Shown piece after piece: positions 31,331 to 43,477 of a stretch of DNA of 64,000 bases. Made by a program: the position numbers and the translations under genes. The DNA comes from Phytophthora sp. 'mugwort' (Eukaryota; Oomycota; Peronosporomycetes; Peronosporales; Peronosporaceae), in assembly GCA_033558025.1 (NCBI GenBank), contig JAUCEF010000011.1:2790001-2854000 (forward strand), written 5' to 3'. Below the pieces are notes generated by a model. It did no database searches. It had not been told where the DNA came from and worked only from the letters and a program-made list of their open reading frames with translations. The number at the start of each line of letters is the position of its first letter. Position 1 is the first letter of the stretch.

Positions 31331-33609
31331 GAAGTGTTGGGGCCGGCGAATGGGTTTAATTGAATACTAAAACCTACTACACATGCAGTGTCTGCGACAG
31401 TTATGGGCAATCGTGTATGGAAGGTACTGTATTATACGCAATACTAGTTGAAATTCCTTGTTGTCAGCGCTAATGTATTGCATATTGCAGCCTCGACCAG
31501 TACTGCCATTTTGTTTTTGCTTTCAGTGATCTCGAAGGTCTATTCAATGTCTTTCACCAAAGGTCGTCTGCCAATCGCATTCAAGCCGGCTGATGGTAAC
31601 TGGGAGAGGTTGAGCGTTTTGGCGCAAAACAAGCATGTCCACGAAAGCGTCTCTCTAAAGGCGTGTAAAGCCGATAGCACCGTATACAAATGTGATACGC
31701 GTCACGGCGAAACCACCATCGACTGGCGAGATTAGCGGAACATGACGATATGCACCTCATTGCGGGGATATCCGCGACATCGCAACGCCTATTCGGTTCG
31801 TGAATCACTTAGCTACAGCGAGTCAATAGACCTGGGTATCACCGCTACACTCTACAACGTTGCCGCGCGGAAAGTGGTAGCATCAAGAGCTAGCTACTCG
31901 AGATTTCGTTTATAGCGGGCCGAAGGCAGGTCTTCTCGACTTCTACACGTGCGAGTATGCGGAACCTGACGTGGAAGCCGACATCACAGATACGCTACCG
32001 GCGATGTTGTCAGTCCTGCATAACCTCCGGCCCGACATACCACAAGTGTGCTTTGCAGTGCGATGTAGTTTGATGCAGCTTTGCGATCCAAATGCAGGAC
32101 ATGCCCCCCTCCGATTAGTAAGGCGAATTATGTGAATACGTCTGTCACGTCTGTATTCGTCCTTTTTTTTTCGACTTTTAATGTATGGAAGTTCCTTTCT
32201 ACTCCATCTACTGCTACCGATTCCGCTCTCACTTCCGATCCCGCTCCTAACGAATAACCTTGGCCGGATTATACTATTTGATATAACAGGTACGGAGAGG
32301 TCCACGATCACATTTGAATTTAGGCGCGAAACCGCATTCAGAGATATCCCCCACGGCGTACAACTCAATCAGCACATAGTGGGAGTTTGGATGCCGATTA
32401 AGGTAAAGAGAAGCATCGAAGGAAGCAGATACTGTCGCTGTACGAGAAGCTGAAGGACTTCGATCGAACACCAGACGAGTAGAATAAAAGGTTCTTGGAA
32501 GACCCCGTTACGACATCAAACCAACTACAGGAAATGCAATGGAGCGGCGAGGTCTGGAGGGAGCTGCAGGCTCGGCGCACGATCAAGAACTGCTTCGGGT
32601 ATACTGTATCTGCTTTAATAGTGGCGAAGAAGACACTAGAGGGTGCAGTTATAGTAGCTGCGAAGAGATTGTAATGCAGATGCACTTTTACATGAACAAC
32701 TCTCTCTATATTATAATCATATGGTAAACATAGAGTGGTACCCCGTACCGGAATGGAGAGCAGAATCTGTATTAATGAAACCCCATTATAAGAAACTAAG
32801 CTATTGTCATAATCAATATTGCCCAGCCAGTTTGGTGCTTAGCTGCGAGGACGCTGATGCCTTCGAAATCAAATATCAAGGAAAAATAGAAGGAACGATA
32901 TCAGTAGGTGGTGCATTTTTTGCTAGCGCAGATGCGATGCGAGGGTTTCGAACAAGGCAACGAGCATATACAAAGGAGTTATAGAGCAGAAGTTAATGCT
33001 GAATTTCTTTGGCCGTTCTGGTGGAAACGTGCCATCGCTGTAGTAAATCACGTCTGTTAGATGCACGTTTAATGTCAAATCTAATGGCCTATAGCGATGG
33101 CCCGTTTACACCCAGATGGCCAAAATGCTTCTGTCTAGAATGCTCGTTGCGTTGTTCGAAACGATGTAGCGCTAACAGGACACCCTGATCTCTTTCATCG
33201 CCTTAACATTACGCCACACGGCGACGGATAGGAACCTCCAACGATGACTTGTAGAACAAATCGACTCCCACAGCATCCACATCCATAGACACGCAGTGTC
33301 TAATCACACTGCTCAACTACAACTGCAACCTACTGTATGAACACAAGGTCGGTTGAGGAAATGCTGCAAACACGGTTAGATTTGGTGCTCAACACTGCAG
33401 ACCATACATCAGCACTGTAGAGCGGGAAACCCTCACTTCGTCGCGTCGCTCACCATCCCTGTTCTAAAATAATACGCCGGGTATTTGTTTAAGGAGGAGC
33501 CCCCCCCCCCCCTCCCATCACTTTCAAGGCAGTACCGGAGACGCCGTCGCTTCAGGCTCTGCAGAACGTGGCCCCGCTGCCGCCCGCCGCACTGCTGTCG
33601 CTCTCAGTA
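31331..33609. other. Repeat-like debris without a named family
   Basis: Short frames occur, such as 31448-31735 and 32181-32700. The frame ending about 32672 (QWSGEVWRELQARRTIKNCF, VAKKTLEGAVIVAAKRL) looks like the helical end of a real protein, but I cannot name it. No RNA gene is seen. Confidence 0.3.
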
Positions 33610-33742
33610 TTCAGGTTATGATCAACGGTTTGTGGCTGTCTACGGACAAATGTACGCACAAATGCTTACTCTCAGTTATCAGAATAATGATCAGCGGCTT
33701 GTGGCTGTCTACGGACAAATTACGCACAAATGCTTTTCTTTG
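33610..33742. repeat. Imperfect tandem duplication of about 64 bases
   Basis: ATGATCAACGGTTTGTGGCT with its downstream CTGTCTACGGACAAAT and ACGCACAAATGCTT recurs about 67 bases later with few changes. Confidence 0.75.
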
Positions 33743-34513
33743 CTTAGTGTCGCGATTTTGCTCTTCCAATCGATGGTCAGGGCTGGACCTTTGATTTGAG
33801 GACGACTTGCGGATTGGCTACTCTGCTGGGCACGCTTCCGTTTGTTGGTCCCGCGGTATACCAGCGTTTCTCGGCCAGACATGCCCATGCTTCCCACGGT
33901 CCCTAACGCATACAAGACGTGCACGCAACAACCCTGCTTCCAGCCCAGGCGACAGGGGCAAGTACGAGCTTGATATCGACTTCCCATCCTGACGATGGTA
34001 TGTAAAGCTGTTCCATCCGGGCGGTCTCACGCCAAGATGCGCTCTAACGGGTAGGTCCTCCTGAGAACGGCGGTCGACGACGTCATAGATTCTTGTTGAC
34101 GGGACTGCAAACACGTTCACAGTCTGACAATTCTCGTTTGTGTCGATGTTTCCCAGCAAGAAACTGATGCTGTTGTGTTGCGGGCGACATTCATGAAGTA
34201 GACAGCGCGTGCCAGAGCTCTAGCACGCCGGACAAGGCGATCATCAAACGCTGGGCTACTTTGGAAAGCGTGTGCACAAACGCTCTCCGCCCTACAGAGA
34301 ATCTGGAGCTGGTCGAGAAGGGCTCTCGCCTTGAGTCTGCGGCGCAGAGTGACATCGCGTTTGGAGCGTTGTAAGTATCTCACGGATTATTTGCTGTAGC
34401 GAAACCGCTACAAGTGTGGTAAAACTGCCAATGCCACACTCGCGGGTTTAGCCAGAGTTTTGTTAAGTAGGTTTTGGAATGCACAAGTTGAATCCACTTA
34501 CTCCACTCTTTCA
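33743..34513. other. No gene seen
   Basis: Short frames only, with no family match. Confidence 0.35.
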
Positions 34514-34990
34514 TCATTCAGCCTGTCGTTGCAGAAACTCAGCATCGGATCGAGAGAAGTGCAACTCGTGAATGTTACTAATAGTCATTGCAGCGACGCT
34601 GGACTCGAACCCCCGCGTCTTTTCGTAGATCTTTTTCGCTACGTGAAAGTAACACATGAGGAAACGGAAGGAAGTGTCTTGGGCACCAAACGCTTCTTGC
34701 AGCGCGTTCCACTGGGCGCTGTCGGCATCGCCTATTGCCATTGTTCACTCGTACTGGCTTGCCTGTCACGGCGGTGAAAACCTGACGAAGCATCGACAGC
34801 ACGTCGGCGTACTGAGCTTCTTGTTGTTGCGACACTATGAAAATAGCAAGCAAGGGAAGCACCTGGCTCGATCCGAAATTCCGATCACACTCACGGGATA
34901 ACCGACCTGAGTAAACTTGCATGTTGCCTTTACGTGTAGAATGAACGACTCAGGGTCACGATCAGCTTTACGCAGAATCCGTTTGAGGAA
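34514..34990 (-). pseudogene. MULE (Mutator-like) transposase fragment, copy 1
   Basis: Minus strand. Frames hold YADVLSMLRQVFTAVTGKPV and MAIGDADSAQWNALQEAFG, then DTSFRFLMCYFHVAKKIYEK and SNIHELHFSRSDAEF. The GDA(D)..N.A....F...CYFH..K order is that of oomycete MULE transposases: a catalytic Asp followed by the C-x-FH block. The fragment is short and split by one frameshift near 34740. Confidence 0.65.
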
Positions 34991-34996
34991 CAGAGA

Positions 34997-35569
34997 ATGA
35001 AAGGCGACGTTTTAAACAGACAAATGGTGAACTCTATCCCTCAGGCAGTAGCGGTCTTGTTGTACAAGAATATGCACATACATGTAGAGGACGATGCTGA
35101 TTTTGGGGAAGAAACCCAGTCGAAGCCCAATTCGGATCAAGCCATGATGGCGCCGATGATGTCGATGATGTACCAAACCCAAAACTTGCTGTTTCAACAA
35201 CATCAACAGTTGTCGCGACCACAGCGTTCGCAGGAGAGGCCGGCTTATGTTTTCGCAGTACAGGATGCTCCGGGAGTCCCCGTTATGGCTCCTGCTATGA
35301 ATGGAATGCGAACGCTTCGTCGGAAGCGTTCCGAGGTATCCGACAAGGACCGGATATGTACTCTCGAGACGGCCATGTCATCTGTGGGCGTTGCCATATG
35401 CTTGGGCACGGGAGAACGAGTGCAAGCGGCAGTATGGCTTCTATTCGCAAAAGGGCCACTTCAAGCTGAGTGTTTGGAGCCGCGAGAGGAACCCAGACAA
35501 GGGTATGGGGCTCCTTCGCAAGGTTGCCCTCCTCCAGCGTGCTTCATGTGCAGGAAGACTGACACGTAG
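34997..35569 (+). CDS. Unrecognised open frame, possibly retroelement gag-like
   Basis: A 190-codon frame from 34997, rich in Met and Gln (MMAPMMSMMYQTQNLLFQQH), with a basic stretch (MRTLRRKRSEV) and a Cys-poor C-terminus. It lies 250 bases before a reverse-transcriptase remnant on the same strand, so it may be the gag-like part of that element. No domain can be seen and it may be non-functional. Confidence 0.35.
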   Translation: MKGDVLNRQMVNSIPQAVAVLLYKNMHIHVEDDADFGEETQSKPNSDQAMMAPMMSMMYQTQNLLFQQHQQLSRPQRSQERPAYVFAVQDAPGVPVMAPAMNGMRTLRRKRSEVSDKDRICTLETAMSSVGVAICLGTGERVQAAVWLLFAKGPLQAECLEPREEPRQGYGAPSQGCPPPACFMCRKTDT

Positions 35570-35819
35570 TGGCCGACGGCCCCATGATGGCCACGTCCAG
35601 GGCATGACAGCATCGGCTAATACGGGGGTTCCGCCTGCGCAGGGCCTAGGACCCTCGCGGCAATGATGGGGACAGGAGGAAGGGGAAGGAGGTGCCGCTC
35701 CTTCTTCTTGTCTGAGTAACGGCGGGTATGGAGGCCACTGGAGCGCTGCAGAATATACTGCGTACAGACCAAGGTGACCCCTCGCACCACGGATCACCCC
35801 GCAGAGCGCTCAATGCCTA

Positions 35820-36760
35820 AATCAAAAACATCCGAAAAGACCAGGATGACGGTTGATATCTTGTGCTTGATATTGGTCTCCTCGATCGTCTCGATGGAGT
35901 CTTCTGCAGCCCCTTTTGCGCTATTCCGAAGGGTGTCAAGCCGCACCCTGAAGACGCGCGGGCTATTAACGACCTTTCCTTCCCTGAAAATGGATTCATT
36001 AACGATTTTTCCGTCCCGGACACGGAGGTCACTGTCAGTTACGATGGGGTCCGAGTTATTGCGTATCGCATTGAAAAGGTTAAGTATGCACTACCCGGTC
36101 TGTCTCGCATGATGTCCGGCTATGTGAGCGTCGCGTTAGACATATCCCCCTACACGCTTATTACTGTGGTAAGTTCCCCGGCACTATCCCAGAACTTATG
36201 CTTCCCCTTTGGCTGAAATAAATAAACGCACCCGCGTCGTACGCAATAGCTGGCTGGCGTAATTATCGACCATTTATACTACTCTGCACGTCCAACACGG
36301 GCAGTACAACCCGATACCAGGCGCATCCACTTTCGATGACAAGGTGTGGTGTGACTACCACAATTGCATCGAACCCGACATTTGTACACGGCTACCCGAG
36401 GCGGCGGTGGCGTATCCTGGGTCGATGGTTGCATACTCGGTGCGTCTGCGTTCAACGAATTTAAAGTTACGGCCTGGTTTGTTCAGGGGCTGCGCTCGGC
36501 CTTCTCTGGGATAATCAGCGGCGTATGGTATCGATGCCAGCGATAAATATTGAAAAAGCTCGCCCGCGCGTTCGAGCACTACTTGTTCATCTCGTGCGTC
36601 GAAGTCACAACTCAACGTCTTCTTGGCTCCACTATGCCACGTGGTTAACTGTGTGCGTCCAGCGGCATCATTTTTTCAGAGTCTCAACTTGGAAAAGTTG
36701 GTGGATAAACTTAGCTGGAGCAGGCACGAGATCGAAGATTCCACCTGTCCAGCCGACGTA
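35820..36760 (+). pseudogene. Reverse transcriptase/RNase H remnant, probably DIRS-type
   Basis: Frames give SPFCAIPKGVKPHPEDARAI, NDLSFPENGFINDFSVPDTE, YVSVALDISPY, then CDYHNCIEPDICTRLPEAAV, SGAALG-type traces, SMPAINIEKARPRVRALLVH and CHVVNCVRPAASFFQSL. This order (R-INDLS, catalytic D, IEPD, VSMP, RHVVTCVRPA-FFQ) is that of the oomycete reverse transcriptases I associate with tyrosine-recombinase (DIRS-like) elements. That assignment rests on memory. Stops and frame changes are plain, for instance near 36215 and 36540. Confidence 0.5.
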
Positions 36761-36937
36761 ATTCTAAATATTCTTTTTTTGGGGGCTACAATCACTTCCT
36801 GGCCCGACCGGCTTCCGCTGAAATGCCAAACGGCCATTGCGAGCCCGTTCCGGGCGTCTCGATCAGGCCCCCACTTTCTTACCTTCTATATTCAGGACAC
36901 GTGGGAATATCGACGCCGGTTAAAACGTCCCTAACTA

Positions 36938-38885
36938 GTGCTCTAGACGGGAGCTGAATGCACTAAGCAAACCGAAAGATACTGAGGTAAAGTGCAGTTA
37001 CTTGAGAAGTATTATATTATTGCACTCTTGGATTAAAGCAGTTACAACAAACCGAGGAACATGGCAGCATTAGAACTAACCGAGGAGTCTCAGAACCATT
37101 TAAACGACGCCACAGCGCTGATTGCACTTGTAATGACCTTAATCTGACGGATAAGGGCGATCCTAGGAACTGGGCTTCGGGGGAACGAGATTACTTGGGC
37201 TACAAAAAAGTATGGACTCTGCAACAGCTTCATAGCTGGATGAGTTTCGCTACTTTTTTTTTGTATGCTGGCCATAGAAAGCAACATGTGCTCCTAAACA
37301 AACCACAGCTGCTGGAGACATCCGCCCTCAAGCTTTGCGCCCGTTACAAAAGATTCGCCTGCTACAAAAAATTGCTAGCCCAAATAACCATGCAAGGGGC
37401 GTTTTATTTTGTTTCGAAAGATGGAACCACCAGCAAGGTGGATAATGGAAGTGGTTGCCTCCATTCCGATATTCTCGTAAACAACGGACGATTGCTATAT
37501 TTTTTGCCGCCAACTAGTAAGTGTGCCAGATAGAGACAGTTATCCAAGGACGTGCTGCCGTTTTAGCATGAGCACATAAAGCTTCGAGTTAAGCGATGAC
37601 TCTTGCCCGTCAATTGAGCTTTATTCGAGCTATATCGACTCATACTTCTGAAGGCGAAGCTTTAGTCGCGCTCAACTGCGTCGACGCGTCAGAATACACG
37701 CATCTCTGAACGCACGGATACAACTGAAAGCGCACCAGTTTATATGGTTGCTTTAACACACGCAATGCTTTCACCGTGTTCAGATTGTGGAACTCGCCGT
37801 ATCTTCTATATCGTGCGACGCTGTCTCGTCAATGTTCAATGTAGAAGCAAGTGAGGTGAAAGTGAAGCCTCAAATAGGAAACGGTCTGGCATTAACATGA
37901 AGCTGAAATCGTAATGGCTTGAACATCACGGTGATGCTGTACAGGATATTCTAACTGACGGTGAAAAAGTACACTTTGTATTGGATTCCACCTCGCCTAA
38001 CCGACCTACAGGATTCCATCCGATTAAAAATAATCCTCACCCTTCACCGTTCGACCCCTCACATTGCAGCCGAGCATTAATTCTGGTGCGCACAACACCA
38101 GGGCTCTCAGAAGCTCAGTTCAGGCGAGGATGCACAGACGCAGGGGTTGGAGGCCGTCGGGCTGATGAAATAGGTTGAGTCGAGTCTGGAGACGAGAGCA
38201 TCTTGGCAGCGTCAAAGAGGTGGGAAGCGTGGAGAACCGAAGGGTCTTGTTGGCCACAAAATTGCTTAGAAAGTGAATAGAAGCCTATTAGGACCGCGTG
38301 TCCCCAATCATAACTCTTTCGTGTCTGATAACTACCTCCCTTCTGCGTAATTAACCTTCCAGATAGACTATATCGCAGTTATGGTATTTCAGCGGAGGTT
38401 ACCCGGTCTCAGGTGGTCAAGCGCCTGTCCAGCACATTCACCATGTGGCTATTGTTGTGTAAGCATTTACAACATATACGTACGTACTACTACTAAGGTC
38501 TAGGGATCTATAACTGACGCTCGTAAAAGCCGTCGGGAATGCGAGGCTCAACAAAATGCGGACGCGGTGGCGTTCGGTGTAGAGTTGTAAAATGATTTGA
38601 TTTTAAATAGGAACAAATACATATCTAACAAATGAACATTAAATATCGCTAAATACTTGTCTGTCTTGCATCCACGTCTGCGTTTCCTGGTTGACAACCG
38701 GAAACTCGGCTAGATCTCCAGAAAGCAGACCACTTCAATCACGACCAGATGTCCCGGTGATTGCTTGGAGACAACTAAGCTTGTTATCTTCAATCAGCCG
38801 CATGAAACGGCGTGCATCATCCTTCACCGTCAATCAAGTGGGTGTCACCTTAAAGTATCACGTGTCCCTAATCCCTAAACCAACT
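36938..38885 (+). repeat. Dispersed repeat in two halves (36938-37090 and about 38720-38885)
   Basis: The first half matches 52650-52795 (shared GTGCTCTA, AGATAC-GAGG, ACAAACC-AGGAAC). The second half matches 52855-52985 (ATCTTCAAT and the AAGTATCA-GTG block). In the right copy the halves are contiguous; here about 1.6 kb lies between them. The intervening DNA has no named gene. Confidence 0.5.
37091..38719. other. Insert between the repeat halves, no gene seen
   Basis: Open frames (37195-37533, 37981-38178) have no recognisable content. Confidence 0.35.
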
Positions 38886-39629
38886 ACCCTAACCGCTACG
38901 GAGCAGCTTTGTGTGACCAGAGCCACAGCGATCCCGTAAAAGAGGGCAGGTGACAAAGTCGGCGTCCGGAAACAGCGAGAGCCCTGCTCTTGGACGTTTT
39001 CATGCGGATGAAGCGCAAAAAGAAGACGCCCGACGCGTCGACGGAGATGCTTTGTTTTCGGGCGAGCGACAAAACTGACACCCGCCCAAATAGGTACCAC
39101 AGCGGACACAGCAACGCAGCGTCTTGGTAGTCACTAGATGAAGTTGCGTTCTGGTACAAATGCAGCAGCATCTTTTTCAAATCGCCTTTTGAGCACGGTG
39201 GTGCTTTGTTAGCTACCTTTCCATCTGTCGAGTGTTTTTTTTTTCCATGCTAAGCAACTTTGCTTCGACAATGTGTCGTTGCACGGGGAAGAGCTCAAAC
39301 AGCCACATCTTACTCTGTCTATAATTTTGCATTGCGGTATTTCGAGCAAGTGCCTTGCCCTTCTTACCCTCGTTAAATGCAAGATACATACCAAACATGT
39401 CCAATACAGCTAAAAAACACTTGCCTGAATCGTCCCGTTCAATGCATTGCTTAACATAGTCAAACTCAACATTCTCACTCTTTACGAAGGCATTGAACGC
39501 CTTGATGGCTGTTGCTTTGGCCCGCTTCGTGTTGACAGGCTTTAGCTCGTCTAGGCCCATCCTGGTCAGATAAGATGCGAATACGTAAGTGATACGCTCT
39601 TCACTAGGACTTTGAATGGAAGTACACAT
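38860..39629 (-). pseudogene. Crypton-type tyrosine recombinase, N-terminal part
   Basis: Minus strand from the ATG at 39629. A 138-codon frame has TKRAKATAIKAFNAFVKSEN, YVKQCIERDDSGKCFLAVLD and KGKALARNTAMQNYRQSKMW, a helical DNA-binding region with the pattern of oomycete Crypton recombinases. It runs into frameshifted relics (VARKQSISVDASGVFFLRF) down to about 38860. The catalytic Arg/His/Tyr part is not recognisable. The GGGTGTCACC-type block at 38840 lies at its 3' side. Confidence 0.6.
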
Positions 39630-41256
39630 ATATTTTTTTCGTTTCCCTCCTACTCGGAATGACTGGGGTAGAGGCCCTACCTACCCCTAGCTAAAGTGAT
39701 TAGCCAAAATGCTTTCGCATACATTATCTGATTGGCTGTTTATCGTGTAAATTTAGTGATCGGGCGGGTGCCACCCATACAAAAGTTAAGTATGGTCGGA
39801 TAAGTGATCATATTCATCGATGTGAATTTGTTAAAAAAAAAAAATATCAAATTGGGTTAAAAACACACACACACATTTGCAGCAGTCGCCGACTAAGAGG
39901 CGATGTCGTCGCCATGGACGGTTTCTCGCTTGTGGTCCGCCAAGGCGATGAGCGGTGTGATCCACCACGCTCGGACGACTACTGTATAAGACTGGTCGCT
40001 CATGCAGCTTTAGCGCGAGATCACGCAACGCCGGCTCAAGACGAACCCTCATTAACGCAACGAAGACGGGTTTGTACGTGTGCTACTCCAAATCGACCAG
40101 GAGCAAGCTCAACAGACTCAAGCACAGAACCAACACCAAACTCTCGATGACCCTGTCCTGTTTGTCACCACCTCCACGCCAGAGCTGCAGAATATGTACG
40201 TTAATAACGGAGACCAGCAGCAGAACCACGATATGTACGGGGATAATTGAGGCCAGCAACCATAACAGTACCTCGATATCGTGAACAGTTCTTTGCGTAT
40301 AATATTTACCTGTTAGCGTACACTTACAGTTTTTTTTATCGTAGAAACCGGCAGTCGATTGGCGTTCAATACCTCGAGTACCCACGTGATTGTAGGAAGC
40401 TCAAACCACTCTGATAACATACCATATCGCTGCGTCTCTGGGTAGCGTAAATAGGACGGAAATGCTTTATTGCTATAGTATCACGTACTGCAGTTCGAGC
40501 TGGATTAACCCTTATGAGCATTTTTTTCAATGTCTGCTAGCTTCGATCTATTTTTTTTCTAGCTGCGGGCGGGTGGGCGGCGAACCTTCGGGTGGCGGCG
40601 GAAGGCGGGCCTAGCGGCCCGACATTGTCGTTCAAGCTATGTGGGTCCCACCAGCTTTTCATCAGATCTGAAAACATTGCGTACTTATCTGACTTTTGTT
40701 GCGCACTTTTAATCAATGCTTAACTTCAACGCGAGGCTTCACCTGATTCGGCTTCAAATAAACCGATTTGAGCAGCGCCAGCCCTGACGTGCTATCTCAG
40801 AATAATTTCTAAACCCGCTTGAATTTGTGCACCATGCGCAATTTCCAACAATTATTACTGTGGGTACGATAGTCACTTCGCCAATTATCAAATTAGAAAT
40901 AGAACTACCAGAATCACCCCCCAAAAAACAAAGGACAAAAGCCTCATGTTTTCTGTTGATAGAGCAGACAGAATGGCCGCCATACTCTCGTTTGCCGACA
41001 CTATTAGTGTACGATGATTCCACAAACACAACACGCTTAAAAAGGAATCTAACCCGTCTATTTAGACACAAATCGTCAGAAGTGCTTAGAGCTGCTCCAC
41101 CCCGACGTCTTAAGCATTTTTCTACAAGCTTTTATTGTCCATTCATCTCTTTTCAGTTCAATCCCTCGTCTTCGTTCGTACCTCACTCCAACACTTGTGG
41201 CTTATACAAGTGCAACTGGAGGCTTGCACATTTGACATCGTTCTCGCAAGCGATCC
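39630..41256. other. No confident gene
   Basis: Contains a GC-rich patch at about 40565-40620. A 145-codon frame (40827-41264) lacks an ATG near its start and any domain. Confidence 0.35.
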
Positions 41257-41668
41257 CTAATTGAACGTCACGCGATTGTTGCGCTCGCGCTTGAGCCAGT
41301 ATAGGCATTTCGCATACATCGGGTTATCTCGCGAATAGATCCTCTTCCCATTTATCTGTTCGTACGGAACTTCGAACTTGTCGAGAATGTGTTCTGGTGA
41401 ATTACCTTTCGCAATTTGGCGAACCATCTTGACGTCTATCCACGGAAGCTGGTGAACTTGTTGGACAAGTTCTGTGTCTCTCTTCGTCGTCCTTGGTTTC
41501 CGTATTGCCTTCATCCACGTTTCGCAGTGATCTTTGACGACCTTTCTGTTATCATGGGCGGACTGCGAATAGAGTGTGTATGTATCCGCAGAATCCACGA
41601 TGTCGTTAAAGTGTACCTCCTCAGAAACAGTCGCTATGTGCAACCGCGACGACGGAGAAAACCCTCAT
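41257..41668 (-). pseudogene. Small secreted-protein gene candidate, frameshifted
   Basis: An ATG at 41668 opens MRVFSVVAVAH, the start of a signal peptide, but that frame stops after 15 codons. From about 41640 a different frame is open for 128 codons to the stop at 41257. It begins with the tail of a hydrophobic stretch, then VSEEVHFNDIVDSADTY, charged helices (KAIRKPRTTKRDTELVQQV) and a C-terminal module with DKFEVPYEQINGKRIY. A single-base shift links the two. Size, signal-like start and lack of enzyme motifs fit the small secreted proteins common in oomycetes. No RXLR or LFLAK motif is seen, so effector status is only a guess. It could also be a sequencing error in a live gene. Confidence 0.4.
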
Positions 41669-43100
41669 GATTGAAGGCTTATGGTTATGAGAACCTGGGG
41701 GGAGCTTGCGTATGACTGAGTAAATTGTAGAATGACGAAATTGGTAGGGAGACTTTGTGATAGATAAGGAAGTTGTGACACGAGCATCTAGCGTTATTTG
41801 TAAACCGTAAACTAAGGCCTCACGTTGCCGTGCGTTGCAGTGACTAACTGCAATGCACGGCTTCAGTGCAACACGTAAAAACTATCAGCAGTCGACAAAA
41901 AAGGTGCGAATTTAAGATTTGTATAGACGACATCCGCCGTACATTAGCATTTGTAAGTTAATCCTAATACATTTTTAAAATTTGCGGTGGGCGACTCGGT
42001 TCCTTTTTCACGTGGTAAGAAGTAAAAATTCTAACATTTTATATTGGACTGGGACTTTTTACACCTGCTGCTGTGGGGTCGTAGTTTACGGTAGTCTACA
42101 GGACGGTTGGCTGCAACATTGCTGTTACAAGCACAACACGTTGTTCGTTTGTCATTTGTATTTTGTGCTTACTTCCTCCAACTCTCATACCATAATCTTC
42201 AACTGTTGGTTGCAACTAGCTGCTTGCCAAGAGCGGGCTGTAGAGAAAACAATAATGAACTAGTTGTTCAGGGCTCTTTGTTTGTATTCTACTCGTACCG
42301 TACCATACCACAATTCACGGTAGATTAGATACCATGCTCCGGTAGGTACGGTACGTCGTTGAAACGTCGTTGTCGACTTAAGGCAGATGGGCTAGCATAT
42401 GACTTACTTGTCTTAGTTATCGTGGGCCACTATATCTAAGACAAGAAGTCCTATCTCGGGTGCTATCCAACTGTGGAGTTTGGTACGGCAGCACACATGT
42501 TTCTGGTCGCCAGTAGACACTTTTCGGCAATGGCAAACACAAAGGATACTGGCTGCTTGCACCGAATCAGGAAGAGGGGTGGAAGTCACATAAAACGACC
42601 AACGGAAGCGAGCGGTTGCGAGCGCACGTAGCCATAGCAAATCCGTGCGGGGTGCCCGCGAAGCAGGGCCGCTCGGTATTTGCGGAGGCGGGCCCAGCGC
42701 GAGCTTTTTCCAGCGAGCCGAGCACTGTAGCAGACCGAACTTAGAATCTTTTCCTCGCAGGAGCGTAGCGAGTGCCTTTGCAAGCAAAGCCCATGATCGC
42801 GATGACATCGGTTGTTCGCGGGAGGGTTAGGGTAAAGGGAGATGGGAAGCCTCACACACAAAAGGAAGTTTAAACCAAAATGTGACGCGGCGTGAGTCGG
42901 TGCAAGTAGCCTCTGTCAGCACAAAGTGACCCGAACACAAGGCCTCGAGGCGACAATCGACCAACACCTTTTCGGTCTCAAGCAAAATCTGCGCGATACG
43001 TACAGGAAATAGCCCAAAATTCACAAAGAATGACCAACTAAGTTAATTGATGTTGCCCGCTGTGAATAAAAACTGACCAAAAAGGTCAGATAAACATGCT
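41669..43100. other. No confident gene
   Basis: Contains a CA-type palindrome-like pair around 41825-41870 (TTGCAGTGACTAACTGCAATGC). Open frames are unsupported. Confidence 0.35.
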
Positions 43101-43477
43101 CATTGGTCAAATTAATGTGAAGAATGGTCATTATTCCCGATCAACAACACGTGACTGTTATCCCACTCCGTTCCAGATCGAACCACCCTTCACGGCCTCC
43201 CAAATATTAGCTGTTCAAAGAAGCCTTTCACGTGAGACAGACTTTGTCAAATATCGATGGGAGAACTTCTGCTGCTCTGTCGTCATTTCTTATATGCTGC
43301 GCTGATTTATGTGAATTGAATGCATACTAGTAGTTGTTAGTACTTCACTCTAGTCACATTAGGCGGCCATTAGCTTCACAATAGTGTGGTTGGAGTTCAA
43401 AATAATCTGACCTGGTCAGATTATAAGACCGCGGGTACACAATAATCTGACTAAAGTTCACATTACTCTGACCAATG
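43101..43477. repeat. MITE-like segment with 21-base imperfect inverted ends
   Basis: CATTGGTCAAATTAATGTGA(A) at 43101-43121 matches the reverse complement of 43457-43477 at 19 of 21 positions. The interior repeats GGTCAGATTA-type words near the right end. No coding is seen and no target duplication is clear. Confidence 0.45.

Noticed and set aside
34590..34615. tRNA-like GGACTCGAACCCCCGCG string
   Set aside because: It lies within the MULE coding frame and shows no cloverleaf.
40827..41264. 145-codon plus-strand frame
   Set aside because: No ATG near its beginning, no domain, and its end overlaps a better minus-strand candidate.
42590..42861. Arg/Cys-rich minus-strand frame
   Set aside because: Low-quality composition and no start context or domain.
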